Assembly: GCA_016294035.1 (NCBI GenBank)
Contig: JAEDCT010000012.1
Coordinates: forward strand, 12,739-76,738
Origin: Treponema sp.
GTDB lineage: Bacteria; Spirochaetota; Spirochaetia; Treponematales; Treponemataceae
Length of the DNA: 64,000 nt
Reading direction: 5' to 3'
Shown: in pieces, positions 51,621 through 60,273 of the stretch
Layout of the letters: the number at the start of each line of letters is the position of its first letter
How positions within the stretch are numbered: the first letter of the stretch is position 1
Notes under the pieces: generated by a model
The model's input: only the letters and a program-made list of their open reading frames with translations
Databases searched by the model: none
Told to the model about the DNA's origin: nothing
Made by a program: the position numbers and the translations under genes

Positions 51621-53475
51621 TTGTTAAGTTCTCCGAAATTGGAGTTCCTGGATCAGGAGATTGCTTTGTGACCCAGCCTTCACCGCGGATAACAAGATTA
51701 ACCTTGCTGTTGTTGAGAAGCGGCAAAAGATCCCTCTTTGACTTTCCAATAAAATCTGGAACAAGGGAGTTAAGTGTAAGGGGAGTGTTTTCCTTGTAGA
51801 GGAATCGTCCGGAATGTGCAAGGCTTGCTGCTCCATCTCGATTCATTCCCAGGTGGTCGATTATTTCATCGGCAGCCTCAGCAATAACCGGTGCAACAAT
51901 TCGTCCTGCATAGGTTTCGCCTTTTGCCTTTTCAATTACAATGTAGAGAATTATTTCCGGGTTCTCAACCGGTAAGATTGCCATACAGTTAGAAAGAAAG
52001 TCTGTGTTACTGTATCCGCCGTTAACTGGATCTGCCATCTGGGCTGTACCAGTCTTGACTCCAATTGAAATGTCTCCCAGTGATGCTCTTGTACCTGTTC
52101 CACTTTCTGCCGTTGTCTGCATGCAGCTGAGTATGTAGTTTGCTGTTGCTGCCTTGAGAACTCTGTTGGAATAGTTTGGCTCATGCTGATATTTAATGTT
52201 GCCTTCATGATCAGTGATTCTTTGAATGAAGGTTGGTTTTACGATGACACCTTTGTTTGCAAGAGCTGTTGCTGCCTGAACCATCTGAAGTGCGCTGACA
52301 CTGATTTCCTGTCCGATTGAAATTGTGGCCTTGCTTCGTGCTGACCAGTACTTGTCGTTCTGGTTCTTTACGGATCCTCTTGTTTCTGAAGGCAATTCTA
52401 CTCCGGTTCTTTCTCCAAAACCAAATTGCCTTACATAGGCAAGGAATGTGTTTACATCAACTTTTTCACTCATCTGGGCCAGGGCATCGTTGCAGGAAAG
52501 TTTGAGGGCATTTCTTGCGTTTACCCATCCGTGGTGGTCAAGACAAGTGATTTTGATTGTTTCTCCAAGATTTGTTTTTCTCTGGTAGATTCCGTCGCAG
52601 AGGAAAAGATGGTCTGGAGTTATGCTTGAGCAGTCAAGGAATGCAGCAACTGAGAAAATTTTGAAAACACTTCCAGGTTCGTATGCAGAAACTGAAGGCC
52701 TGTCATTTTTTTCTTCGTTTGTTGCATTTCCATAATCGTTAAGGTTTGCGGATGGAAGGCTGATGTATGAAAGGATTTCTCCGTTTCTTGAATTGGCCGC
52801 AATAAGCATGATGCTTTCAGCCTGAGTGTTGTCCATGGCTTTTTGTGCAACTTTTTCCAGCTTAAACTGAAGTCCTGCATCAATTGTAAGGTAAATATTG
52901 TCTCCGTGAATTGTTTCAGCGCTTGTATCCTCAACTTCCGGAGAAAGGGTTGCATTCTTCGCGTATTCAATTCCGCTTAATCCAACTCCGTCATCGCCCA
53001 TGTATCCGATGAGCTGGCTTGCAAGATTGTTTTCCGGATAGATTCTTCCAGGGATTCTGTCAAACCTGCAGAAATTTTCGTAGTTGTTTTCCTGGACAAT
53101 TCGTGAAAGTTCCTCGTATTGTTCTGTAGTTATTTTTTTCCTGATGTAGAGAAAACTTGATTTTATGTTCTGGCTGATTTTTTCCTTGATTTCTTCCGGC
53201 CTGGAATAGAGAACTGGAGCAACAAGTGTTGAGAATGAATCAACATCTTTTATGAGCTTTGGTGTTATTCCGAAGTGATAGAAATTTGTCTGGACAGCAA
53301 GTGGTTTTCCGTGGCGGTCAACAATGGATCCTCTTTCAACTGTGGTAGTGGTTTTTCTGATTTGTTTTTGTGGTCCGATTGCAAGTCTCACATATTTTAC
53401 GTAAACTAAAATGAAAAGCAGGATACAAGGAATGAGGATTATCCAGGTACGGACTTTATTAAAAAAACTATTCAT
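51601..53475 (-). CDS. Penicillin-binding protein, FtsI/PBP2 class with PASTA domain
   Basis: Class B peptidoglycan transpeptidase. One N-terminal anchor (WIILIPCILLFILVYVKYV), a dimerisation domain starting ERGSIVDRHGKPLAV, then the transpeptidase: SxxK in EPGSVFKIF (about residue 270), SxN in LSCNDALAQM, KTGTAQM. A PASTA domain closes the protein (LVPDFIGKSKRDLLPLLNNS). 624 aa. It overlaps signal peptidase by 8 bp and the DUF115 gene by 20 bp. Division (FtsI) or elongation (PBP2) role cannot be decided without neighbours such as mraY. Confidence 0.92.
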   Translation of the reverse strand: MNSFFNKVRTWIILIPCILLFILVYVKYVRLAIGPQKQIRKTTTTVERGSIVDRHGKPLAVQTNFYHFGITPKLIKDVDSFSTLVAPVLYSRPEEIKEKISQNIKSSFLYIRKKITTEQYEELSRIVQENNYENFCRFDRIPGRIYPENNLASQLIGYMGDDGVGLSGIEYAKNATLSPEVEDTSAETIHGDNIYLTIDAGLQFKLEKVAQKAMDNTQAESIMLIAANSRNGEILSYISLPSANLNDYGNATNEEKNDRPSVSAYEPGSVFKIFSVAAFLDCSSITPDHLFLCDGIYQRKTNLGETIKITCLDHHGWVNARNALKLSCNDALAQMSEKVDVNTFLAYVRQFGFGERTGVELPSETRGSVKNQNDKYWSARSKATISIGQEISVSALQMVQAATALANKGVIVKPTFIQRITDHEGNIKYQHEPNYSNRVLKAATANYILSCMQTTAESGTGTRASLGDISIGVKTGTAQMADPVNGGYSNTDFLSNCMAILPVENPEIILYIVIEKAKGETYAGRIVAPVIAEAADEIIDHLGMNRDGAASLAHSGRFLYKENTPLTLNSLVPDFIGKSKRDLLPLLNNSKVNLVIRGEGWVTKQSPDPGTPISENLTIELYLE

Positions 53476-53977
53476 ACGAAATTACTCTGCCCAAAACATC
53501 ATCTTCACAAATGAACCCAAAGTTTCTCGAGTCTATTGAATCAGAATCATTGTCTCCCAATACAAACACATGGTTTTCCGGAACAGCTGAATATGAGTTC
53601 AGAAGTTCGTGGCATTCCCGTGTAAGAATCAGGCTTTTACCATTAACTTTCATATTATACTGTGGATTATCTGAATGTTCTAGTATTGAATTTTTTGTAG
53701 CAATGCATCTTTTTACCATCAGCTTTCCATCGTGGTAGAACAGGATTATCTCATTTTCCTTTATGTCATTCCATTTGACAATTCTTTTTTCCGTCAATGG
53801 ATTTATAAGGCCGTATGCAACCCGGTTAACGCAGATACTGTCGCCTGAATTCAAGGTTGGGTACATAGATGGACCATTGATTCTGTGGATTGAAAAAAAA
53901 GATTTCCTGACAATGAATGCTGTGAGAATTGCTATACAAAAGTAGATGATTTTTCGAGTGGCAGCTGTTTTTTTCAA
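53468..53977 (-). CDS. lepB: Signal peptidase I
   Basis: Membrane serine protease that removes secretory signal peptides. One N-terminal helix (IIYFCIAILTAFIV), box B NGPSMYPTL with catalytic Ser37, box D LMVKRCIA with catalytic Lys89, and box E GDNDSDSIDSRNFG. 169 aa is compact. Start is TTG. Its position before a PBP gene is unusual but plausible for an envelope operon. Confidence 0.93.
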   Translation of the reverse strand: MKKTAATRKIIYFCIAILTAFIVRKSFFSIHRINGPSMYPTLNSGDSICVNRVAYGLINPLTEKRIVKWNDIKENEIILFYHDGKLMVKRCIATKNSILEHSDNPQYNMKVNGKSLILTRECHELLNSYSAVPENHVFVLGDNDSDSIDSRNFGFICEDDVLGRVISYE

Positions 53978-54139
53978 GTGTGGTTCTTCCCTTAGTTAAG
54001 TTAGAAAAAAAACCGGATTTTCGCAAGTATGAGTGAAGTGGTTCTGGATTTATGCAGTGTTTTTCTAATATATGGTTGTTTATTTGTCGATAAATATTAT
54101 ATGGAAATTATATGCTGTCTTGAATCAAAACCAACTGGA

Positions 54140-55324
54140 ATGAATTTTTCTATGCCAAAAATGAACTTGTCAATGCCGAAACTGCGCAGGATTTCAGCTT
54201 CAAGAATGTCTTTTGGCAAAAAACATTTTTCTGTGCCTAAAACAAGAATATTCTCAGTGCATAAGACTTATGATCTAAAGGGAATGATTCTTACGGCTCG
54301 AGGCAGGTTCTTCTATGCCCTCAAGAACATCCGCATGATGAAGAGCTATGCCATCTGCCTGCCTGTTCTGGCTGCCATGATTCTTGTTCCTTATGGAATC
54401 AGCAGAGCCTTGAACTATCATGACAGTTTTTTCAGTTCAGTAAATCTTACTCACGATTCTTCATCGGACTATGAATTTATTGATGTTGCGATGAATGAAT
54501 TTGCATTGGACAGAAGTGCATATTACGACAGTGAGGGAAATGTCTTCGGAGCAGACGGGGATATGGTTGAATCAACTGTCAAGATAAAGGATCCTGTTTC
54601 ATTCCAGAATTATACTGTGAAGGCTGGAGATACAGTTGGTGGAATCAGTCATAAGTTTGGTCTTTCAAATATTTCCACAATCATTGCAGTCAACAATATT
54701 CCAAATGTAAGGGCAATCTATACTGGAATGAAGCTTGTAATTCCTTCAACTGATGGATTGATTCATAAGGTTTCTTCAGGAGAGACTCTTGATTCCATTG
54801 CAAAGAAATACAGTGTCCATCTTTCTGATCTTCTGGATGTGAATGATCTTTCAAGTTCAGTTCTTGTAAAGGGACAGGAAATTTTTGTTCCAGGTGCAAA
54901 GCTTTCATCATCAGTTCTTCAGAAGGCAATGGGTGAAGTTTTCTCAAATCCACTAAAGACTAAGTACAAGATTTCCTCATATTTTGGACCAAGAAATGAT
55001 CCTTTCACTGGAGCAAGATCAAACCACACTGGAGTTGATATGGCTTGTCCTAGAGGTACTCCGATTTATTCTGCAAAGAGCGGAACTGTTGCTTATACTG
55101 GCTGGCACAATATCTACGGTAACTTTGTTATTGTTAAGCATATTGAAGGCTATGAGACTCTGTATGCACACATGAGTAAGATTAACTGCAAGAAGGGTGA
55201 TAAGGTAAGTCAGTCTTCGGTTATTGGTTTTGTGGGAAGCACAGGTTATTCAACAGGTAATCATCTTCACTTTACTGTGTACAAGAATCATAAGCTTGTT
55301 AATCCCTTAACTCTTATTAAATAG
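54140..55324 (+). CDS. LysM / M23 metallopeptidase, membrane-anchored
   Basis: Cell-wall endopeptidase. A basic cytoplasmic N-terminus with a PKMNLSMPKLRR stretch, one membrane helix (YAICLPVLAAMILVPYGI), two LysM domains (QNYTVKAGDTVGGISHKFGL, then IHKVSSGETLDSIAKKYSVH) that bind peptidoglycan, and a C-terminal M23 domain with HTGVDMACPRGTP and HLHF zinc ligands. The start is unsure: ATG 54140 is preferred because upstream codons back to 54029 look noncoding; ATG 54101 is another option. Divergent from lepB. Confidence 0.88.
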   Translation: MNFSMPKMNLSMPKLRRISASRMSFGKKHFSVPKTRIFSVHKTYDLKGMILTARGRFFYALKNIRMMKSYAICLPVLAAMILVPYGISRALNYHDSFFSSVNLTHDSSSDYEFIDVAMNEFALDRSAYYDSEGNVFGADGDMVESTVKIKDPVSFQNYTVKAGDTVGGISHKFGLSNISTIIAVNNIPNVRAIYTGMKLVIPSTDGLIHKVSSGETLDSIAKKYSVHLSDLLDVNDLSSSVLVKGQEIFVPGAKLSSSVLQKAMGEVFSNPLKTKYKISSYFGPRNDPFTGARSNHTGVDMACPRGTPIYSAKSGTVAYTGWHNIYGNFVIVKHIEGYETLYAHMSKINCKKGDKVSQSSVIGFVGSTGYSTGNHLHFTVYKNHKLVNPLTLIK

Positions 55325-55348
55325 AACGATATAGGAGACAAGAAATAT

Positions 55349-57565
55349 ATGAAGAATAGAAATATTGCTCTTGGTGTTTTGGCGACTGTATTTTTTGCGG
55401 CCGCTTTTCCTGTTTATTCAAATGTAAAATTTTCCGGAATGGATTTGAATAATGATGATTATCTTATTTATTCCGTTGAGCATGATATTCCCGGATCAAT
55501 TCCATATAAGAGTCTTTTTCTTACAAAACTCGGAGAAAGTTCATTGAGTCAGGATCCTAAGCTCATAACTTGTTTCCCTGAACGAATGGAACTTGTGGCC
55601 GGTGGAACTTGTCTTCAGCTTAGAAACCGATATGGAACTGCAGTCTATTCTATTGCAGATGAAAAGCTTTCATGGGTTTCAACAGCAGATGAAATTCCTG
55701 TTGATTACAGAAATCTTGGAACTGTTTGCGTGAGTCCAAACGGAAAAATGACTTGCAGCGTAATTCAGAAAAGAAATGCAATTGGTGAATTGATTCTCAA
55801 GAATACGGAGTCAGGTGAGTCTGTGGTTCTTGATTCATCCAGCAGCTTTTCTTCATCAGGTTTGAATGCAAGGTGGTCTCCAGACAGCAAGGTCCTCCTG
55901 TATGAAAAAAATGGTGCAGTTTATTTTGTGACTGCAGACAGTGCTTTCAAGAAAACTCAAATTCCTGAAAGCTACAGAAAGATTGGTGATGGAACAATTT
56001 CAAATGTTCAGTGGACAAAGAACAAAAGCATTCTGTACATTTCTGGTGACATTGTTTATGTAATAAGTGAAAATGAATTGTATACACGCGGACTTTATGC
56101 CGCACTTCTTGGAAATGGCAAAATTGCTGGGCGACTTTCAACTCCATTTAATAATTCAAGGGATAAATTCTGGTGCAGTGCTGATGGAAAAAAGATTGCT
56201 GTTGCTTCAGAAAAAAATACAATTACACTTTATGAACTCCCAAAGGACAGTGTTTATGACTATGCAAAGGTTCTGCATCTTTATCCGCTGACAGAACTAA
56301 AGGGCAACATTGTTAATGTAAATGTTATGTGGGATGCTTCGGCCAATCCATGGTTGTGGCTTGATATGGCAAGCTATGACTCCGGAAAGAAAATCAGCTG
56401 TGTGTATGATTTCAAGGAAAAGCTCACTCTTGTAAGACAGTTGAATAATTCAATTGATCCTGTTCTTTCTCCTGATGGAAAGATGATTGCATTTACTGAT
56501 TCTGGAAAACTTGTCGTTGCCAGTCTGCAGGGGTTTGGTGATATTTCATCTTTTAATCTTGAGCAGGTCGTTTGTGCTTCATGGGATGGTAACAAGGCCT
56601 TGTATGTTGGTGGCACTGAAAGCGTGCGCTATTGGATGCCTGGATCAGAAAGCAAGGTTCTTTTTATATCATCTGCAAAAAAATCATTCTGGAACGGCGG
56701 ACTTGTTGTTTCAAGAATTGGTCTGGATGATCAGCCGTATGCCTATGATTCAGAAAAGGGAACGTGGAAAAAAATTGTCTGCAGTGTAAAGACTCCTGTT
56801 TATTCAGAAAAGAATGGCAGTTTCCGTGTGTTCAGTGGCAATGCCCTTAACAAAAAATTTGACAATGCAATTTATGTTCGCTCACTTTCTGGAGACGTAA
56901 AGACATATTCCATTTCAAAGCAGACAGACATTCCGACTGCACCGGCAAAGAAAGTTTCCCTGGTTTTTGATGCAATGGAAAATGCTGATGGACTGGCATC
57001 AATTTTGTGTGCCCTCAATGAATACGGAATCAAGGGTACATTCTTTATCAATGGTGAATTCATCAGAAGATATCCAGTTGAAACAAAACAGATTGCCTTG
57101 TCCGGAAATGAATGTGCTTCGATGTTTTACAGCAGTGCCGACCTGGTCAAAAATAATTTCATCATAGACGAGGATTTCATTAAGCGTGGTCTCGGAAGAA
57201 ACGAAGATGAATTTTATAATGCAACTGGAAAAGAACTTGCATTGTTCTGGCATGCACCAAATTACAGTGATACTCAGGACATGGTTGACTGGGGTATGAA
57301 TGCCGGTTACAGCTATGTAAATTCTTTTGCTGAGTTTTCAGATTCAACTTCATTTGCCTGTGAAGATGGAAAGAAATATTATTCGGCAGCCAGACTGATT
57401 GATGCCTATTCTGACAGACTTTATGACGGAATGATAATACCAGTCAGCGTTGGAAAGCCTAAGGGAAGCCGAGAAGACTATCTGTATGAAAAAATTGATA
57501 TTCTGATTTCTTCTATTCTGAACTGTGGTTATGAAATTGTCGGTATCAGGGATTTGAAAAAATAA
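55349..57565 (+). CDS. Beta-propeller protein with degenerate NodB deacetylase domain
   Basis: 738 aa secreted protein. A signal peptide (ALGVLATVFFAAAFPVYS) is followed by about 500 residues with WD40/TolB-like repeats (VSPNGKMTC, ARWSPDSKVLLYEKNG, LSPDGKMIAF). From residue about 540 it has a polysaccharide-deacetylase fold: LVFDAMENADGLASILCALN, IKGTFFINGEFIRRYP. Metal-site residues are missing: DD reads DA, GHE reads GNE and the H-x3-H reads MFYSS. A binding rather than enzymatic role is likely. It lies 24 bp after the M23 peptidase gene, so it probably works on the wall. Confidence 0.72.
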   Translation: MKNRNIALGVLATVFFAAAFPVYSNVKFSGMDLNNDDYLIYSVEHDIPGSIPYKSLFLTKLGESSLSQDPKLITCFPERMELVAGGTCLQLRNRYGTAVYSIADEKLSWVSTADEIPVDYRNLGTVCVSPNGKMTCSVIQKRNAIGELILKNTESGESVVLDSSSSFSSSGLNARWSPDSKVLLYEKNGAVYFVTADSAFKKTQIPESYRKIGDGTISNVQWTKNKSILYISGDIVYVISENELYTRGLYAALLGNGKIAGRLSTPFNNSRDKFWCSADGKKIAVASEKNTITLYELPKDSVYDYAKVLHLYPLTELKGNIVNVNVMWDASANPWLWLDMASYDSGKKISCVYDFKEKLTLVRQLNNSIDPVLSPDGKMIAFTDSGKLVVASLQGFGDISSFNLEQVVCASWDGNKALYVGGTESVRYWMPGSESKVLFISSAKKSFWNGGLVVSRIGLDDQPYAYDSEKGTWKKIVCSVKTPVYSEKNGSFRVFSGNALNKKFDNAIYVRSLSGDVKTYSISKQTDIPTAPAKKVSLVFDAMENADGLASILCALNEYGIKGTFFINGEFIRRYPVETKQIALSGNECASMFYSSADLVKNNFIIDEDFIKRGLGRNEDEFYNATGKELALFWHAPNYSDTQDMVDWGMNAGYSYVNSFAEFSDSTSFACEDGKKYYSAARLIDAYSDRLYDGMIIPVSVGKPKGSREDYLYEKIDILISSILNCGYEIVGIRDLKK

Positions 57566-57579
57566 CGATAGCAGTTTGT

Positions 57580-57623
57580 AAAAAATATCCCCACGAACTA
57601 TTCAGTCCGTGGGGATATTTTTT
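57580..57623. terminator. Bidirectional terminator between convergent genes
   Basis: AAAAAATATCCCCACGAACT and AGTCCGTGGGGATATTTTTT pair over 20 bp with one mismatch around ATTC. A-tract and T-tract flanks suit both directions. Its sequence closely resembles the ends of the inverted-repeat element (AATATCCCC...GGAC). Confidence 0.9.
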
Positions 57624-57628
57624 ATTTA

Positions 57629-59011
57629 TTATTTATTCTTTTCTTCTAGTTTCAATGCAACTTTGTAGACTAGCTTTCCCCAGAGTTTTTCAAGAACACT
57701 GCCTTCTTGAATGTCTGTGAGGCAAACAAGTGGAACTTTTCTTAGTGTAATTCCATCTGCTTCATATTCCAGAAAACCTATCTGGTGGCCCATGTTTCTT
57801 TTTCCAAGTATAAATGAAGGTATGTGTGCCTTTGCATTTATTTTGTTTTTCATGCTTTTTGGAACAGTTAGTTTTTCATCAAATGCAGGAACAAGAATAC
57901 ACTCTGAGTCTGCAGCGCCAGCCACTCCGATTTTGTAGGCGTGACGCTCGCTTTCTGGAACAATGTAATCGTCAAAATTAGCAAAGCAGTATTCCATGAG
58001 CGTAGTTCCGTCAATCACACGGTACTTGTTTCCCTCGGCTGTATTATTTCCAGGACCGCCCATCGTGATTGAAAGAAAACGCCTTGAATCCCTTGTTGCA
58101 GTCAGAGCAAGATTGTATCCGCTTTCATAAATGAATCCTGTCTTTAGTCCGTCGCATCCTTCAAGCTTACCTAAAAGTTTGTTTGTGTTTTTCTGCACAA
58201 TTTCCGGGTTGTCTTCAAGTCTTGCGTCTGGCAGAAGATTCTTTTTCTGCGGATAGCGAAGTTCACTCTTGCTGTGAAAATCCTTCAGGGAAAAAGGAAA
58301 CCTGTTTATGTAAACCCTGCTGAATGCGGCAAATTCTCTGGCCGTGGTTATGTTGTTTTCGCTGTAGCCGGAAGATTCCACAAAATGAGTTTTTTTCAGT
58401 CCCAGGTTTTTTACGACTGAATTCATCCTGGCTACAAAAGAGTCCATGTCTCCGGAAATATATTTTGCAACTGCAATTGATGCGTCGTTTCCGCTGGCAA
58501 TGGAAAGACCAAGTAAAAGTTCCCTGAGTGTTACTTTCTGATTTTTACCGAGGAACATTCTTGATGCATCTGAAGGTAAGTTCACAGACCAGCTTTCTGG
58601 AGGCAATGGAACAATGTCATCCAGTGTGATTTTTGAATTTCTGCATTCCTCAAAAACAACAAACATTTCAACCAGCTTTGTCATTGATGCCGGTGGAATC
58701 TGTTTGTTTGGATTTTTTTCAAACAGGATGTTTCCTGTAACAGTATCAATTACAACTGCGCTTTCACAATTAACTTCTGGCTGCTCAAATGGAATTTCAT
58801 AGGGCAGTGAAGTTACGTGGAGAAGTCTTTCCGGATACTTTTCGTTTAATCTGATTTCAAGTTTTTCTATTTCCCTTGCAGATGGTGATGGTGCAGTGCC
58901 TGTTTTTTGTCTCAGTGAATGCACGCTGCATGCAAGTGCTGTTCCGAATGCCAAAGCGAGTGTTGCAGCTCCAGCTAATGATGTCACAAAAACTTTTACG
59001 CTTTTCTTCAT
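57629..59011 (-). CDS. D-alanyl-D-alanine carboxypeptidase (DacA/PBP5 type)
   Basis: Low-molecular-weight PBP (family S11) trimming the terminal D-Ala of peptidoglycan. N-terminal signal/anchor (VFVTSLAGAATLALAFGTAL), SxxK in PPASMTKLVEMF, SxN in LSIASGNDAS, KTG in CDGLKTGFIYESG. 460 aa, with an extra 70-residue N-terminal part compared with the minimal domain and a C-terminal beta domain ending in a helix. The first residue of the mature form may be the cysteine in ALACSV, so a lipoprotein is possible. Confidence 0.92.
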   Translation of the reverse strand: MKKSVKVFVTSLAGAATLALAFGTALACSVHSLRQKTGTAPSPSAREIEKLEIRLNEKYPERLLHVTSLPYEIPFEQPEVNCESAVVIDTVTGNILFEKNPNKQIPPASMTKLVEMFVVFEECRNSKITLDDIVPLPPESWSVNLPSDASRMFLGKNQKVTLRELLLGLSIASGNDASIAVAKYISGDMDSFVARMNSVVKNLGLKKTHFVESSGYSENNITTAREFAAFSRVYINRFPFSLKDFHSKSELRYPQKKNLLPDARLEDNPEIVQKNTNKLLGKLEGCDGLKTGFIYESGYNLALTATRDSRRFLSITMGGPGNNTAEGNKYRVIDGTTLMEYCFANFDDYIVPESERHAYKIGVAGAADSECILVPAFDEKLTVPKSMKNKINAKAHIPSFILGKRNMGHQIGFLEYEADGITLRKVPLVCLTDIQEGSVLEKLWGKLVYKVALKLEEKNK

Positions 59012-59084
59012 TGTGTTTTCTCTTTTTATTGTTTGTTTTCCTGAACTCTTGGGTTCTTTTTTCCAGTCTTCTGAAAAGTTATTT

Positions 59085-60146
59085 TTAGACTCTGGAACTT
59101 CTGTTTCTGAGAATCATGTCTGCAACTGTTATTGCTGTCATTGCCTCGATAACTGGAACAATTCTTGGACAAAGACAAACATCATGACGGCCTTCAATTT
59201 CAATGTCACATTCTTTTCCAGTAACATCGATTGTTTCCTGCTTAAGGAAAATGCTTGGAACAGGTTTTACGGCAGCCCTGAAGATAATGTCATCGCCACG
59301 GGAAATGCCGCCAAGAATTCCGCCTGCATTGTTGCTTTCAAATTCAGGACCTTCCCTCATAAAGTCATTGTTTATGCTTCCAGTTGAATCAGCAGCTTCA
59401 AATCCAAGTCCGAATTCAATTCCCTTTACGGCACCAATTGAAATAATGGCATGTGCAATTTCTGCATCAAGTTTATCGAATACAGGTTCGCCCAAACCGG
59501 CGGGACAGTTTGTCACAAGACATTCTACGATTCCACCGCAGGAATCTTTTGAAAGCCGGATTTCATTGATTTTTTCTTCCATTCTGGCAGCTGCTTCGTT
59601 GTCAGGTGCTCTCATGAGATTTGTTTCAATTTGTGAAAGATCAAACTTAGTGATTTCTATTCCGGCAGCTTTTTTTGTCCATGCTGTAACATTGATGCCC
59701 ATGGTCTTGAGAAACATTTTTGCAAATGCACCGGCTGCAACTCTGGCACAGGTTTCTCTTCCGCTTGAACGGCCTCCACCTCTGTAATCCCTGATTCCAT
59801 ATTTCTTGTAGAAGGTCCAGTCTGCGTGGCCAGGCCTGAATTTATCCATTATGTTTGAGTAGTCTTTTGAATGCTGGTTTGAATTGCGGATAAGAATTGC
59901 AATTGGTGTTCCTGTTGTCTTTCCTTCAAAAACTCCGCTAAGAATTTCAGCCTTGTCATCTTCCTTTCTGTTGGTTACGGAATTTCCTTTCTGACCAGGT
60001 TTTCTGCGGTCCATTTCTGACTGAAGAAATTCTTCATCAACTGTAATTCCTGCAGGGCATCCGTCAATAATGACTCCTAGCCCGGCTCCGTGGCTTTCAC
60101 CAAATGTTGTCACTCTGAAAATTTCACCAAATGTATTTCCGCTCAT
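59085..60146 (-). CDS. aroC: Chorismate synthase
   Basis: Last shikimate-pathway step, forming chorismate from EPSP with reduced flavin. Conserved blocks: GESHGAGLGVIIDGCPAG near the start, RRKPGQ, FRPGHADWTFYKKYGIRDYR, GGGRSSGRETCARVAAGA, and GGISRGDDIIFRAAVKP. The FMN and phosphate ligands lie in the R-rich blocks. 353 aa is normal. It complements the aroF-pheA fusion elsewhere in the window, indicating local aromatic amino-acid synthesis. Confidence 0.97.
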   Translation of the reverse strand: MSGNTFGEIFRVTTFGESHGAGLGVIIDGCPAGITVDEEFLQSEMDRRKPGQKGNSVTNRKEDDKAEILSGVFEGKTTGTPIAILIRNSNQHSKDYSNIMDKFRPGHADWTFYKKYGIRDYRGGGRSSGRETCARVAAGAFAKMFLKTMGINVTAWTKKAAGIEITKFDLSQIETNLMRAPDNEAAARMEEKINEIRLSKDSCGGIVECLVTNCPAGLGEPVFDKLDAEIAHAIISIGAVKGIEFGLGFEAADSTGSINNDFMREGPEFESNNAGGILGGISRGDDIIFRAAVKPVPSIFLKQETIDVTGKECDIEIEGRHDVCLCPRIVPVIEAMTAITVADMILRNRSSRV

Positions 60147-60273
60147 GACAAGTATTCTATAGATTTTTTACATATTTGTCATTCTGTTTAGACCTGGCGA
60201 AGTGACAGCACAGAATCAATTGGTATTACAGGTAGCTGTGCAAGGTTAATTCCCCGCTCATATTTAAGAGTGT

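Noticed and set aside
54029..54139. Upstream extension of the M23 peptidase to ATG 54029
   Set aside because: The 37 added codons look noncoding (hydrophobic, cysteine-rich, A/T-rich) with no ribosome-binding site; kept only as an alternative start.
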